Positions 15,784-23,930 of a stretch of DNA of 54,320 nucleotides are shown piece after piece (the stretch's first letter is position 1; every line of letters starts with the position of its first letter). The stretch covers positions 1-54,320 of the forward strand of contig JBBRBB010000028.1 of the NCBI GenBank assembly GCA_038206235.1, in the 5' to 3' direction. Both the position numbers and the translations under genes were made by a program. The stretch comes from JBBRBB01 sp038206235 (lineage in GTDB: Bacteria > Bacteroidota > Bacteroidia > Chitinophagales > Chitinophagaceae). Under the pieces are notes generated by a model, which saw only the letters and a list, made by a program, of their open reading frames with translations, was not told where the DNA came from and searched no databases.

Positions 15784-16037
15784 ATGAAAAACCTACTCAC
15801 ACTTCACGAAGCAGTTGCAGTTGTTTTATTGAAACAACCAAACCAAACAGCCACCTTTCAAACAATAGCCAACGAAATAGAAAGAAGAAATTTATTTACA
15901 GAACGCAAAGGAGGCATAACATTAGCTGAACAAATAAACCTGCCTGCCGGCAGGCAGGATTGCGGACTTCAATTACATCAAGCAAATACAAACATTGGTT
16001 TGAATTCACAAGACCAGATATTATCAAGCTAAAATAA
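15784..16037 (+). pseudogene. HARE-HTH-like gene split by an inserted palindrome
   Basis: The first 50 codons (LTLHEAVAVVLLKQPNQ, then TFQTIANEIERRNLF) resemble the HARE-HTH domain found in some restriction endonucleases and regulators. At 15939-15958 a 20-bp palindrome encodes LPAGRQ and shifts the frame. In another frame after it, the sequence reads LRTSITSSKYKHWFEFTRPD-IIKLK followed by TAA at 16035-16037, exactly the C-terminal strand expected for the domain. Removing the insert would restore a protein of about 78 residues. As written, the open frame ends at 16032 with an unrelated tail. It most likely was a small HTH protein in the defence island. Confidence 0.75.
15939..15958. repeat. 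Perfect 20-bp palindrome disrupting a gene
   Basis: The sequence cctgcctgccggcaggcagg equals its own reverse complement. It lies inside the coding region of the HARE-HTH-like gene and causes a frame change. Translated copies give LPAGRQ-like peptides, a familiar sign of this palindrome class in Bacteroidota. Confidence 0.9.
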
Positions 16038-16044
16038 AAACCCT

Positions 16045-16200
16045 ATGGGCAATATCAAATTATTTGAAAGCAAACAAATAAGAGCGGTTTGGAATGAAAC
16101 CGAACAAAAATGGTATTTCGCAGTGGAGGATGTTATTCTTGTTTTAACCGGTAACAATGATCCGAAACAATACATAAAACGAAATGCGGCAACGGGATGA
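16045..16200 (+). pseudogene. Truncated BRO-N (phage antirepressor-type) stub
   Basis: A 51-codon frame starts at an ATG eight bases after the HARE-HTH end. It reads LFESKQIRAVWNETEQKWYF, then VEDVILVLT and NDPKQYIKR, the standard start of BRO-N domains found in phage antirepressors and in many bacterial defence loci. The normal domain is about 100 residues. Here a TGA follows shortly after, and scraps of related sequence (GGTFCTHP) appear in another frame, so the gene seems frameshifted and decayed. Confidence 0.7.
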
Positions 16201-16456
16201 AACGCTTGCCAATGGGGGGACATTTTGTACCCACCCTTGCGGTGGATTCTACCCTTTCACGAACTTCCTGTTCACAACCTTTTGCATCACTGCGTCTTTC
16301 AGCTTGCGGCTAATCGGAATTGTATAATTATGATAAAATTTCTATTCCAAAGAAAACAGTTGAATGAAGATGCTTACAACAATCTATCAGTTTGCTTTGT
16401 TAGCTGTAATTTTATAGGGTCAGTGCTAACATGAAACTGACTAGTACAAACAGACA

Positions 16457-16897
16457 ATGGAACAATATCTGAAAATATATTTATACAGACGAATTGTTCA
16501 GGCGAAACTGTTTATTGACGAACACTTTAGCGACAACATTGACCTTGACAATATTGCTGACGAAGCATTCTTTTCTAAATTCCATTTCATCCGGCTTTTT
16601 AAAACAATCTACAACAAAACTCCGCATCAATATTTGACTGTTGTAAGAATTGAAAATGCCAAATTGCTTTTGAAGAATGCTGTTTCTGTTTCAGAAGTAT
16701 GTTATTCAGTTGGGTTTGTCAGCATAAGTTCTTTTACCGGACTTTTTAAAAGGACAGTTGGCTTAACACCTTCTGCATACCAACAACAACAGGTAACCCT
16801 TAAAGCTGACATAGCAAAGACACCCTTAAAATATATTCCTAACTGTTTTGCAGAAAATAAAGGCTGGACAAACAATAGCAATTTTGAAGAAGTGTGA
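16457..16897 (+). CDS. AraC-family transcriptional regulator, DNA-binding domain only
   Basis: The protein has 146 residues and consists mainly of the double helix-turn-helix of AraC regulators: IVQAKLFIDEHFSDNIDLDNIA, SKFHFIRLFK, then VSEVCYSVGFVSISSFTGLFK and the closing VGLTPSAYQ. It has no effector domain on the N-terminal side and a short unstructured C-terminus. The VOC and DUF6958 genes follow in the same direction, 49 bp and further downstream, so it may regulate them. The upstream 256 bp (16201-16456) show only decayed sequence and no clear promoter. Confidence 0.9.
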   Translation: MEQYLKIYLYRRIVQAKLFIDEHFSDNIDLDNIADEAFFSKFHFIRLFKTIYNKTPHQYLTVVRIENAKLLLKNAVSVSEVCYSVGFVSISSFTGLFKRTVGLTPSAYQQQQVTLKADIAKTPLKYIPNCFAENKGWTNNSNFEEV

Positions 16898-16946
16898 TAG
16901 AAAACGATTGTGGAGTTTTGCATCTCACAATTAAAAAAATAAAAAG

Positions 16947-17363
16947 ATGATTACAAAATTAAATCATGTCAGCATCTTTGTGCTTAATCAGGACAGTGCT
17001 TATGAGTTCTATGTAAACAAACTCGGCTTTAAAGTTCACACCGATGCACCAATGGGAAAAGGTATGCGCTGGCTAACAGTTTGCCCGCCCGAACAACCTG
17101 ACCTGGAAATTTCCTTAATGTCAATTGACGCAGGAATGATGTTCACCAAAGAATCTGCTGAACAAATGAGAGAGTTGGTGAGCAAAGGAACTTTTGGTTT
17201 TGGAGTATTTGAATGCAACGACTTGCTTGCAACTTACGAAGAACTAAAAGCAAAAGGAGTTGAGTTTAAAAAACCACCGACAAAAGAATTTTACGGCTTT
17301 GAAGCATTAATGAAAGATGATTCTGGAAACTGGTTTTCACTGGGACAAAAAAAACAATCATAA
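16947..17363 (+). CDS. VOC-family (glyoxalase/dioxygenase-like) protein
   Basis: The protein has 138 residues and forms the two beta-alpha-beta-beta-beta modules of the vicinal oxygen chelate fold. It starts with LNHVSIFVLNQDSAYEFYVNKLGF, with a metal-type His in NHVS, and ends with GFEALMKDDSGNWFSLGQ. In many such proteins a Glu near the end is the last metal ligand, but here that position is not clear. Substrate is unknown. It is one base from the next gene, so the two are a unit. Related small VOC proteins are common next to AraC regulators. Confidence 0.88.
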   Translation: MITKLNHVSIFVLNQDSAYEFYVNKLGFKVHTDAPMGKGMRWLTVCPPEQPDLEISLMSIDAGMMFTKESAEQMRELVSKGTFGFGVFECNDLLATYEELKAKGVEFKKPPTKEFYGFEALMKDDSGNWFSLGQKKQS

Positions 17364-17364
17364 C

Positions 17365-17655
17365 ATGGAACAGAAAATTCAACTCAAACATCATGAAGGG
17401 AAAAAAGCCGTGAGCATGGATAAAGTAAAATATGACACTGTAAAAAATGCTCTTTTGAATTACTTAAAGAAAAAAAGTGAAGCAACCCATACAGAAATAT
17501 GGGATGCAGTTGCCGAAGATTTTAAGAAGAATAAAATCAAATTTGAAGGTTCAATTCAGTGGCATACTGAATGGGTGAAGCTTGACCTTGAAGCAAATAA
17601 AATCATTGAAAGAGTTAAAGGAACTTCACAACAGAAATATTCACTTGCGAAATAA
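17365..17655 (+). CDS. DUF6958-family small protein
   Basis: This 96-residue basic protein (MDKVKYDTVKNALLNYLKKKSEATHTEIWDAVAEDF, split over residues 16-52) looks like a winged-helix-type domain, and I recognise it as DUF6958-like. I choose the ATG at 17365, one base after the VOC stop codon; an earlier in-frame ATG at 17317 would overlap the VOC gene by 47 bases and encode an unsupported tail. Function is unknown. A DNA-binding role is possible because of the ATHTEIWDAV helix pattern and basic charge. Confidence 0.75.
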   Translation: MEQKIQLKHHEGKKAVSMDKVKYDTVKNALLNYLKKKSEATHTEIWDAVAEDFKKNKIKFEGSIQWHTEWVKLDLEANKIIERVKGTSQQKYSLAK

Positions 17656-17659
17656 CTAA

Positions 17660-18586
17660 ATGAAGAAAATTGCAATTCTTGGTTTAGGCGGAGTTGGCGG
17701 ATATTACGGAAGTAAATTAGCCAATGCTTTCTTTCAATCACCAGATACAGAAATTTATTTTTTTGCAAGAGGCGAACACGTAAATGCAATTCGTGAAAAA
17801 GGTTTGCAACTCATTACCGACGCTGAAACGGTAACTGTATTTCCTACACTTGCATCCGGTAGTGCCAAAGATTTGGGTAAATTAGATCTAATTATTTTTT
17901 GCTGCAAAGCATTTAACCTGCACGATATTGCAAAACAGTTTGAGCAAAATATTCATCAGGAAACTTTTTTACTTCCTCTCTTAAATGGTGTAAACAATAC
18001 AGACATTTTAAAACAGGTATTTCCAAAAACAAAATGCCTGTATGGTTGTGTTTACATCGCTTCAAAAATAATTGCTCCCGGAGTTGTGAAACAAAGCGGT
18101 GCATTCAATAACTTATTTTTTGGCAATCCTGATTTTCCTGTTGATGAATTAAAATGGATTGACGACATATTTAAAGACGCAAACATCAACAGCAACTTCA
18201 TTGATAATATTCAGCAAAAAGTTTGGGAGAAATTTTTGTTTCTTTCTCCAATCGCTACCTACACATCTGCTTTCAATATCAGCATTGGAAAAATTCTGGA
18301 AAGTGAGCAACACAGTAAAGATTTAAAAACACTGATGAATGAATTAATTACTTTGGCTGATAAACTGCAAATTGTAATTCCCTCAACTATTATTGAAAAC
18401 AATTTTGAAGTGATGAAAAAACTTCCTTATGAAACCACCTCATCCATGCAGGTTGATTTCATAAACAAAAAACAAACAGAGCTTGAAACCATTACAGGTC
18501 TTGTTGTTGCTAAAGGAATAGAAAACAATTTGCAATTGCCCTGCTACAAAAAATTATATCAAAACTTGTCTCAATCAAAACAGTGA
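17660..18586 (+). CDS. panE: Ketopantoate reductase-family protein (PanE/ApbA)
   Basis: This NADPH-dependent reductase family converts 2-dehydropantoate to pantoate in coenzyme A synthesis. The N-terminal Rossmann site is ILGLGGVGGYYGSKLA (residues 5-20). The C-terminal helical domain includes KVWEKFLFLSPIATYTSAFN, holding the catalytic Lys region, and SSMQVDFINKKQTELETITG. The length of 308 is typical. It starts five bases after the DUF6958 stop codon. No other pantothenate genes are nearby, so it may be a paralogue with another substrate. Confidence 0.85.
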   Translation: MKKIAILGLGGVGGYYGSKLANAFFQSPDTEIYFFARGEHVNAIREKGLQLITDAETVTVFPTLASGSAKDLGKLDLIIFCCKAFNLHDIAKQFEQNIHQETFLLPLLNGVNNTDILKQVFPKTKCLYGCVYIASKIIAPGVVKQSGAFNNLFFGNPDFPVDELKWIDDIFKDANINSNFIDNIQQKVWEKFLFLSPIATYTSAFNISIGKILESEQHSKDLKTLMNELITLADKLQIVIPSTIIENNFEVMKKLPYETTSSMQVDFINKKQTELETITGLVVAKGIENNLQLPCYKKLYQNLSQSKQ

Positions 18587-18735
18587 CTTTTAATTTCAAT
18601 GAAGACGCAACCGGCACAAATGCAATTCGCAACGACTACAAAACCACAAGCGGAAACATTGTGGACTTAATGTATTACGGGCTGCTAAATAAAAATAGAC
18701 AGATATAAACGGTTATGTTTTAACTGTTGCGTAAG

Positions 18736-18899
18736 ATGAATAAAACAATTACAAAGAAAAAGCTTTAAGACAGCTACAATCAATACCGGGTATTGATAAG
18801 GCTTGTTTAATTGACTTATGGAATATCGGAATTAGAAATTTATCTCACCTTGCAGGGCAAACCCTAAGTGTTCTTTACGACAAACTAAATACATATAGA
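18736..18899 (+). pseudogene. Broken copy of a Cdd1-like helix-hairpin-helix gene
   Basis: The ATG at 18736 opens a frame that stops after ten codons, but in a shifted frame the sequence reads KALRQLQSIPGID, then KACLIDLWNIGIRNLSHL and VLYDKLNTY. This matches the intact Cdd1-like protein at 19655-19948 closely, including part of its upstream DNA (acggttat). It ends inside the start region of the next gene. The copy is truncated and frameshifted, so it is a duplicated remnant. Confidence 0.8.
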
Positions 18900-18906
18900 T
18901 GCGTAT

Positions 18907-19572
18907 ATGACAGATGACATACAAAATAAAATTAGATACCAGGTAAACCGCTTCATTTTTGACAATGGGTTTGCACCAACAGTTGAACAACTTTCAGACT
19001 TGCTAAAAATTGACAAAAACGAAATTCAGAACGGTTTATCCGCATTGGCAGGCAACCACGCCATTGTTTTGCACCCAAGCTCCTTTGATATTTGGGTTGC
19101 TCACCCATTTGCATTATTTCCGACACTTTTTTGGGTTAAGACCAAGGACAAACAGTGGTGGAGTAATTGTCCCTGATGTTCGTTTGGTGTTGCTTCATTA
19201 ACAAAGACTGACACAGACATTTTTACAAAACTGAAAGGACAAGAAGAACCCCTTTTAATTGAAATTAGAAACAATGAAATTGTTCAGAAAAACTATGTAG
19301 TACATTTTCCAATTCCAGCCAGTAAGTTTTGGGACAATGTAATGTATACTTGTTCAATGATGCTGATATTTAAAAACGAATATGAAATTGACGAATGGTG
19401 TAAGCAACACAAAAAACCGAAAGGCGAGGTTTTGCTAATAGAGCAAGTTTGGGAATTAGCCCAAATTTGGTACGGCAATTATCTTGACACAGACTTTAAA
19501 TGCAAAACAAAAGAAGTGGCAGAAAATATGTTTGCACAGGTTGGATTAACTTCAAACTTTTGGAAATTATAA
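18907..19572 (+). pseudogene. MerB-like (alkylmercury lyase family) gene with an internal TGA
   Basis: A single frame of 222 codons is interrupted only by TGA at 19174-19176 (codon 90). The upstream part reads FAPTVEQLSDLL, SSFDIWVAHPFALFPTLFW and QWWSNCP; the downstream part reads CSFGVASLTKTD, VQKNYVVHFPIPASKFWDN, TCSMMLIFKNE and LLIEQVWELAQIWYGNYL. Related MerB-like proteins have Trp after the NCx motif (NCxWCS), so TGG has become TGA. One base change would explain it. The gene is therefore probably inactive or encodes two fragments. Mercury activity itself is doubtful even in intact relatives. Confidence 0.75.
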
Positions 19573-19654
19573 AATGATACGACCTTCTAATTTTCCAGGG
19601 CAATCGAGTTTTCAATAAAAGACAACAACGGTTATATTTTGACTTTTGCAGAAG

Positions 19655-19948
19655 ATGAATAAAACTATATCACATAAAGAAAAAGTATTAAAGCAACTTC
19701 AAACAATTCCTGGCATTGGCAAAGCTTGTTCGCTTGATCTTTGGAATATTGGAATTAGAAGTATTGCAGACCTCAAAGAAAAAAATCCAGGTGTATTGTA
19801 TCACAAGCTAAACACTATCACTGGTGCAACACACAATATTTGTATGCTCTACACTTTGCGTTGTGCAGTTTATTTTGCAACTGAACAACAACACGACAAA
19901 AAGAAATTAAACTGGTGGTATTGGAAGAACAATATTTATAACGAATGA
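19655..19948 (+). CDS. Cdd1-like helix-hairpin-helix protein (pathogenicity-locus family)
   Basis: The protein has 97 residues. It contains one helix-hairpin-helix-like segment (LKQLQTIPGIGKACSLDLWNIGIRSIADL) and a C-terminal block (TLRCAVYFATEQQHDKKKLNWWYWK) typical of the Cdd1 family, whose role is unknown. The start chosen is the ATG at 19655; a TTG nine bases upstream would add three residues. It is the intact copy of the remnant at 18736 and follows the MerB-like gene, so the small unit MerB-like plus Cdd1-like may have been duplicated in part. A DNA-binding function is inferred from the HhH. Confidence 0.85.
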   Translation: MNKTISHKEKVLKQLQTIPGIGKACSLDLWNIGIRSIADLKEKNPGVLYHKLNTITGATHNICMLYTLRCAVYFATEQQHDKKKLNWWYWKNNIYNE

Positions 19949-20086
19949 TTCGGCAGTAGTAAATATTTTTTATCAGTATTCCATTTTAAAATAAAACCCA
20001 AAATGAAAAACTTATCTCTTATACTCTCCGCTTTCAAAAGCGCATCCTATAACACTTACTCTATGGGCAATAACTATCGGGGCAGA

Positions 20087-21226
20087 CTAAATTTTATTAG
20101 TATTGGTATTAATTACCTCGCCGCTTAGCTCATCTATATAAATAATTTTATCCTTCAAAACCCGAATCTCTTTTTCTTTGCCAACATCTACAGTTTCACG
20201 GGGCGCTCTTCTAACAATTAATGTTTGGCTGGCTAAAGAAAGATATACTAACTGCTCATTTCCCATATTTTCGTACGCGATCACTTTCAATGTACAATCA
20301 GGCAGAGAGGCAGTGTCGTCATCTTCACAAAAAGAAATATGTTCCGGCCTTATGCCGGTTTGTACAGGTTTGTTAATATAGTTTTCTAATGGTGCAGGAA
20401 GAAGGGAGCCTAAATCAATCTTACAATTTTTTGATTCATCAATAAAATAATAATCTCCCTGCGATTGAATAGAACCCTTAATAAAATTCATGGTAGGCGA
20501 GCCTATGAAACCTGCAACAAATTTATTAGCAGGATTATTATATAAATGCAAAGGTGTATCTAATTGCATCAGTTTGCCTTTGTTTAAAACAGCTATCCTG
20601 TCTCCTAATGTCATGGCTTCTGTTTGATCATGTGTTACATAGATCATTGTGGCATTTATTTCGCGATGCAGCTTTTGTAATTCAATGCGCATCTGACTCC
20701 TAAGCTTAGCATCGAGATTACTTAATGGCTCATCAAATAAAAATACTTTCGGTCTCCTGATGATTGCTCTGCCGATAGCAACCCTTTGCCGCTGCCCGCC
20801 GGATAAGGTTTTTGGTTTTCGGTCAAGCACTTCCTCCATTTCGAGTAATTGGGCTGTTTGCATAACTCGTTCGCGTATCTCAGCCTTCTTATATTTTTTT
20901 AAGCGCAATCCAAAAGCCATGTTATCGTAAACAGTCATGTGCGGGTATAAAGCATAGTTCTGAAATACCATTGCAATATCTCTTTCACTCGGATCAAGAT
21001 CATTGATTATTTTTCCATCAATACTGAGGGTTCCCTCAGTAATTTCTTCCAGTCCTGCAATCATGCGCAACAGGGTTGATTTGCCGCAACCGGAAGGTCC
21101 TACAATTACCATGAATTCTTTATCAGCCACAGTAAAAGAAATATCATCAATTGTTTTGGGTGTTGCCGTTTTCTTTTTACTGCCGGGATAAATTTTGGAA
21201 ATCTGTGCCAATGAAACTTCTGCCAT
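20087..21226 (-). CDS. Sugar ABC transporter ATPase (MalK/UgpC type)
   Basis: This ATPase drives a carbohydrate importer. The Walker A GPSGCGKST is at about 43-51, with the signature LSGGQRQR, Walker B VFLFDEP, and the switch His in YVTHDQTEAMTLGDR. A C-terminal TOBE/OB regulatory domain follows (from about residue 240), with the GIRPEHISF motif of the MalK family. It is the last gene of a leftward cluster carrying two permeases and a binding lipoprotein. The end is 138 bp from the convergent Cdd1-like gene. Permeases sit four to six genes upstream in the same direction, so it most likely serves that system. Confidence 0.93.
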   Translation of the reverse strand: MAEVSLAQISKIYPGSKKKTATPKTIDDISFTVADKEFMVIVGPSGCGKSTLLRMIAGLEEITEGTLSIDGKIINDLDPSERDIAMVFQNYALYPHMTVYDNMAFGLRLKKYKKAEIRERVMQTAQLLEMEEVLDRKPKTLSGGQRQRVAIGRAIIRRPKVFLFDEPLSNLDAKLRSQMRIELQKLHREINATMIYVTHDQTEAMTLGDRIAVLNKGKLMQLDTPLHLYNNPANKFVAGFIGSPTMNFIKGSIQSQGDYYFIDESKNCKIDLGSLLPAPLENYINKPVQTGIRPEHISFCEDDDTASLPDCTLKVIAYENMGNEQLVYLSLASQTLIVRRAPRETVDVGKEKEIRVLKDKIIYIDELSGEVINTNTNKI

Positions 21227-21248
21227 GATTTTTTTATTTACAAAGTTG

Positions 21249-22382
21249 TTATACCGAAAAATATTTTTTTGAAATTCTTGTAATACGGCAAGCCAGATCT
21301 AATTCGCCTGATGCTAAAATAAAATCATCGCCATGTGCTGCAATGCCTGTCGTAAACACAACATCATCCAAATATATTTGATCTTTAATAACGGAAGTAA
21401 ATTCAGGATTTGCTTCCAGCAAAGGCGTTGCATCTTCGAGATGCAAAATGTTTAAAGGATCATCTTTATCAAGCAAAGCCCAGAAGGTGCGGTAGATGCC
21501 TACTTCTCCTTTATTTTCTACTCCATGATACAACATTAGCCAACCGCCTGGTGTAAGCACTGGTGGCGTACCTCCGCCAATTTTTACATTGGATAAAGAG
21601 GAGCGACGTGCACGCAGAAGCGCTCTGTCAGCAGGTTTCCAATGCAACAGATCCGGTGAAGTTGCAATTTGAATGGATGCACCGGGATGAAATGCAGAAG
21701 AAGTTGCGGATGCGAAATAACATTCACCCAATGGGCGTGTTAATGCATAGTAAGCATTCTTAATTTTCCCTTCGAATAATAACATGTCTTTATTTTGATG
21801 ATCAAGCACAATACCAAGACAGCGGTAATTTAAGCCATCAGCAGAAACATACAACATTGTTGAAAGACGTTCTGAACTTATACAACAACTGGTCATATAA
21901 TAACGATCATCCACAAACGAAATTCTTGCGTCTTCTATTCCATATTCCTGGCTGGTGAATTGTGGAGAAATTATTTTATCATAATGAATTGCTTTTACAG
22001 CGGAACCATCTTCATTCAATTCAACTGGCAACAACCATGATAAGGAAGTTAATGCATACACAGGAAACCCATAAGCATTTATCCGGAATTTTCTTGGGTC
22101 TTGCATATTCACTTCCGATAGTGCCCATGCATCAGTAACGAATCCTTTTTCTTTATCCCACCTGATGCAATGCACTTTATCATTAACAACAGCATTTGAT
22201 AAAGCCTCTGCTACCCGCACCATCATCAGTAAATTGCCATTTGGTAAACGGCATAAGCCGGGATTAAAAGTTCCTAATACATAAGTGGTTTGTTGAAAAA
22301 TATTTTTTAAAGGCGAGTATGATAAATCTACATCATCAGGTGTAAAAATTAATCGGTCAGATTCTATAAAACTATTGTTCAT
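21249..22382 (-). CDS. GH130-family glycoside phosphorylase or hydrolase
   Basis: GH130 enzymes act on beta-mannosides, either by phosphorolysis or hydrolysis. The five-bladed propeller fold is suggested by repeats such as FNPGLCRLPNGNLLMMVRV, by QEYGIEDARISFVDD (the GxED block with the conserved acidic residue) and by LTPGGWLMLYHGVE. It has 377 residues and no signal peptide, so it is cytoplasmic. It lies between the ABC ATPase (22 bp away) and a lipoprotein gene. Whether it has the phosphate-binding basic residues of phosphorylases cannot be judged here. The importer would supply its substrate. Confidence 0.9.
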   Translation of the reverse strand: MNNSFIESDRLIFTPDDVDLSYSPLKNIFQQTTYVLGTFNPGLCRLPNGNLLMMVRVAEALSNAVVNDKVHCIRWDKEKGFVTDAWALSEVNMQDPRKFRINAYGFPVYALTSLSWLLPVELNEDGSAVKAIHYDKIISPQFTSQEYGIEDARISFVDDRYYMTSCCISSERLSTMLYVSADGLNYRCLGIVLDHQNKDMLLFEGKIKNAYYALTRPLGECYFASATSSAFHPGASIQIATSPDLLHWKPADRALLRARRSSLSNVKIGGGTPPVLTPGGWLMLYHGVENKGEVGIYRTFWALLDKDDPLNILHLEDATPLLEANPEFTSVIKDQIYLDDVVFTTGIAAHGDDFILASGELDLACRITRISKKYFSV

Positions 22383-22430
22383 TGATTATTTTATTTATGC
22401 CTAATCCAGATCTGCTCAGTTTTGTATGGT

Positions 22431-22544
22431 GTTCCTCCGGAACAAATTGTGGGTAGATATTTCATATCGAAGTATGAAGCGTCCCTTCGGGACGCATGGT
22501 GCTTGCGACATGTTTAGCTACCCACCATGAGTTCCTAACGGAAC
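22431..22544. repeat. Composite inverted repeat (REP/BIME-like)
   Basis: A nested structure of 114 bp lies between two genes. It comprises gttcctccggaac and gttcctaacggaac at its ends, then gtgggtag paired with ctacccac, and a central hairpin gcgtcccttcgggacgc. The symmetry suggests a dispersed palindromic element, likely of the type spread by IS200-like REP transposases, although none is in the window. The intervening 22383-22605 holds no gene. Confidence 0.7.
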
Positions 22545-22605
22545 TAAAAACCAATATTTAAAAAATGCTACAGCCGGTCACTAAAATATTACCAACTACA
22601 CACTA

Positions 22606-23919
22606 CTATTTCTTATATTTATTCAACGCTGTTTTTATAGCAGAAAATTCTTCTACTTTTTGTAAAGTGAGCAAGGCTTCAATAGTAGATTCGGCGCCGG
22701 AATTATGATTTATATTGCTCGCTGATGAAATGCCATCAAAACAACGTCCGGTAGCCGTATCATACATATTAACGCCGGCATCATTAGCTCCTAACAGCCA
22801 CGCCGCAATGTGACCGGCCATATCTGCGTATTTATTCTGCCATGTCTCCTTATATGCTTCGGCAGCAGCAAAAACCATTGGCTCTATGCCATAAGCAATT
22901 TGCTCGTAATCTTTATCAGTCAATGTTTGATATGTGTCGCCACTTTTTGATAATGAAAAAGATGACTTAAAACCATTCTGCAAAAGCCACGGATAAAAAT
23001 TATCTATCTCAGCCATAGCTTTTGTTGTGTACTGCGGATCATTTAAAAAAATACCTGTCCGCATTAATGCATAAGCCTGCAGATTTCCATAAGCATGCCA
23101 TATATTTTCCCAACTTAAAAAACATGCATAGGGATAATTCGCTGCATCACCCGCCTGCATCAACGCTATTCCATCTGCAAGCTTTCTTATATAATCTTTT
23201 ATCACATCATCATTGTGAGCAGAGCAATAAGAAATTAAACCAATAATCATAATCGCCGACTGGTCTGTACCGCTGCCTGCGGGCAACCATTCGGGAACAG
23301 TAATACCATTTACAATTTTTGTAGTTTCAGGAATGTTGACAAAATCTCTTTTTATATTGGCTATTAATTTATTTACAGCAATATCCATCTCACCGGCGAG
23401 CTGTGCATCTATGTTATTTATGAACGGCTGGGCTTCAGTTAGTGTTTGCAAAGCTCTCCATGACCACCAGTTGGGATTATCAACACTTGTTGAGCCGGCT
23501 TTATTAATTAATCCGTTTTTAAATAAAAAATTATAAAAGTAGCCGTTGGTTGATTGCATCTCAAGAATGAACTTTATCAGGTTTATTGCTTTTGACTGCA
23601 CAGAGGTATCCGTGGAAAAGTTGGTGCTGCGCAAATAAACAAGCACTGCTCTTGCAACGTCATCAACGCAGGTAAAGCCTTCACCACTTGCTTCTACAAG
23701 ATGGTAATCGGGCGCCTCAGCATAAATGTAAACTCCTGCGGCATTGGTGCCATCAGAAAAAACAACAGGCGTATATAAATAATCAAGATGACTTGTATTA
23801 ATCAACAATGTATCCTGTGAAGATGGGGGTGGCAGGCTGGTTGATGAATTTGTACAGGCACTCATTAAAATCAAATTAAAGACATACATAGAAACTCTAC
23901 CTGGCATTCTTTTTTTCAT
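22606..23919 (-). CDS. Putative (alpha/alpha)-barrel lipoprotein, carbohydrate-related
   Basis: The protein has 437 residues. A signal peptide ends in a lipobox (LILMSAC), so it is an outer- or inner-membrane lipoprotein. The body is helical with motifs GFTCVDDVARAVLVYLR, DNPNWWSWRALQTL and GSGTDQSAIMIIGLISYC, plus LSWENIWHAYGN, consistent with a six-hairpin glycosidase-like barrel. The VDDVARA motif recalls (alpha/alpha) domains linked with GH130-type clusters. I cannot name its CAZy family. It lies 11 bp from a GH130 gene and is probably co-transcribed with it. It might cleave glycans in the periplasm before import. Confidence 0.75.
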   Translation of the reverse strand: MKKRMPGRVSMYVFNLILMSACTNSSTSLPPPSSQDTLLINTSHLDYLYTPVVFSDGTNAAGVYIYAEAPDYHLVEASGEGFTCVDDVARAVLVYLRSTNFSTDTSVQSKAINLIKFILEMQSTNGYFYNFLFKNGLINKAGSTSVDNPNWWSWRALQTLTEAQPFINNIDAQLAGEMDIAVNKLIANIKRDFVNIPETTKIVNGITVPEWLPAGSGTDQSAIMIIGLISYCSAHNDDVIKDYIRKLADGIALMQAGDAANYPYACFLSWENIWHAYGNLQAYALMRTGIFLNDPQYTTKAMAEIDNFYPWLLQNGFKSSFSLSKSGDTYQTLTDKDYEQIAYGIEPMVFAAAEAYKETWQNKYADMAGHIAAWLLGANDAGVNMYDTATGRCFDGISSASNINHNSGAESTIEALLTLQKVEEFSAIKTALNKYKK

Positions 23920-23930
23920 ATAGTGTGAAG

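Noticed and set aside
16201..16456. Possible gene or regulatory element between the BRO-N stub and AraC gene
   Set aside because: Frames in this region give only short fragments related weakly to BRO-N, and no promoter or hairpin stood out.
19174..19176. TGA in the MerB-like gene as selenocysteine codon
   Set aside because: The family has Trp at this place, no SECIS-like hairpin is evident after it, and other genes use TGA as a stop, so a nonsense mutation is simpler.
20004..20129. Short rightward frame MKNLSLILSAFKSASY and onward, 41 codons
   Set aside because: It overlaps the end of the ABC ATPase gene in antisense and shows no family features or clear start signal.
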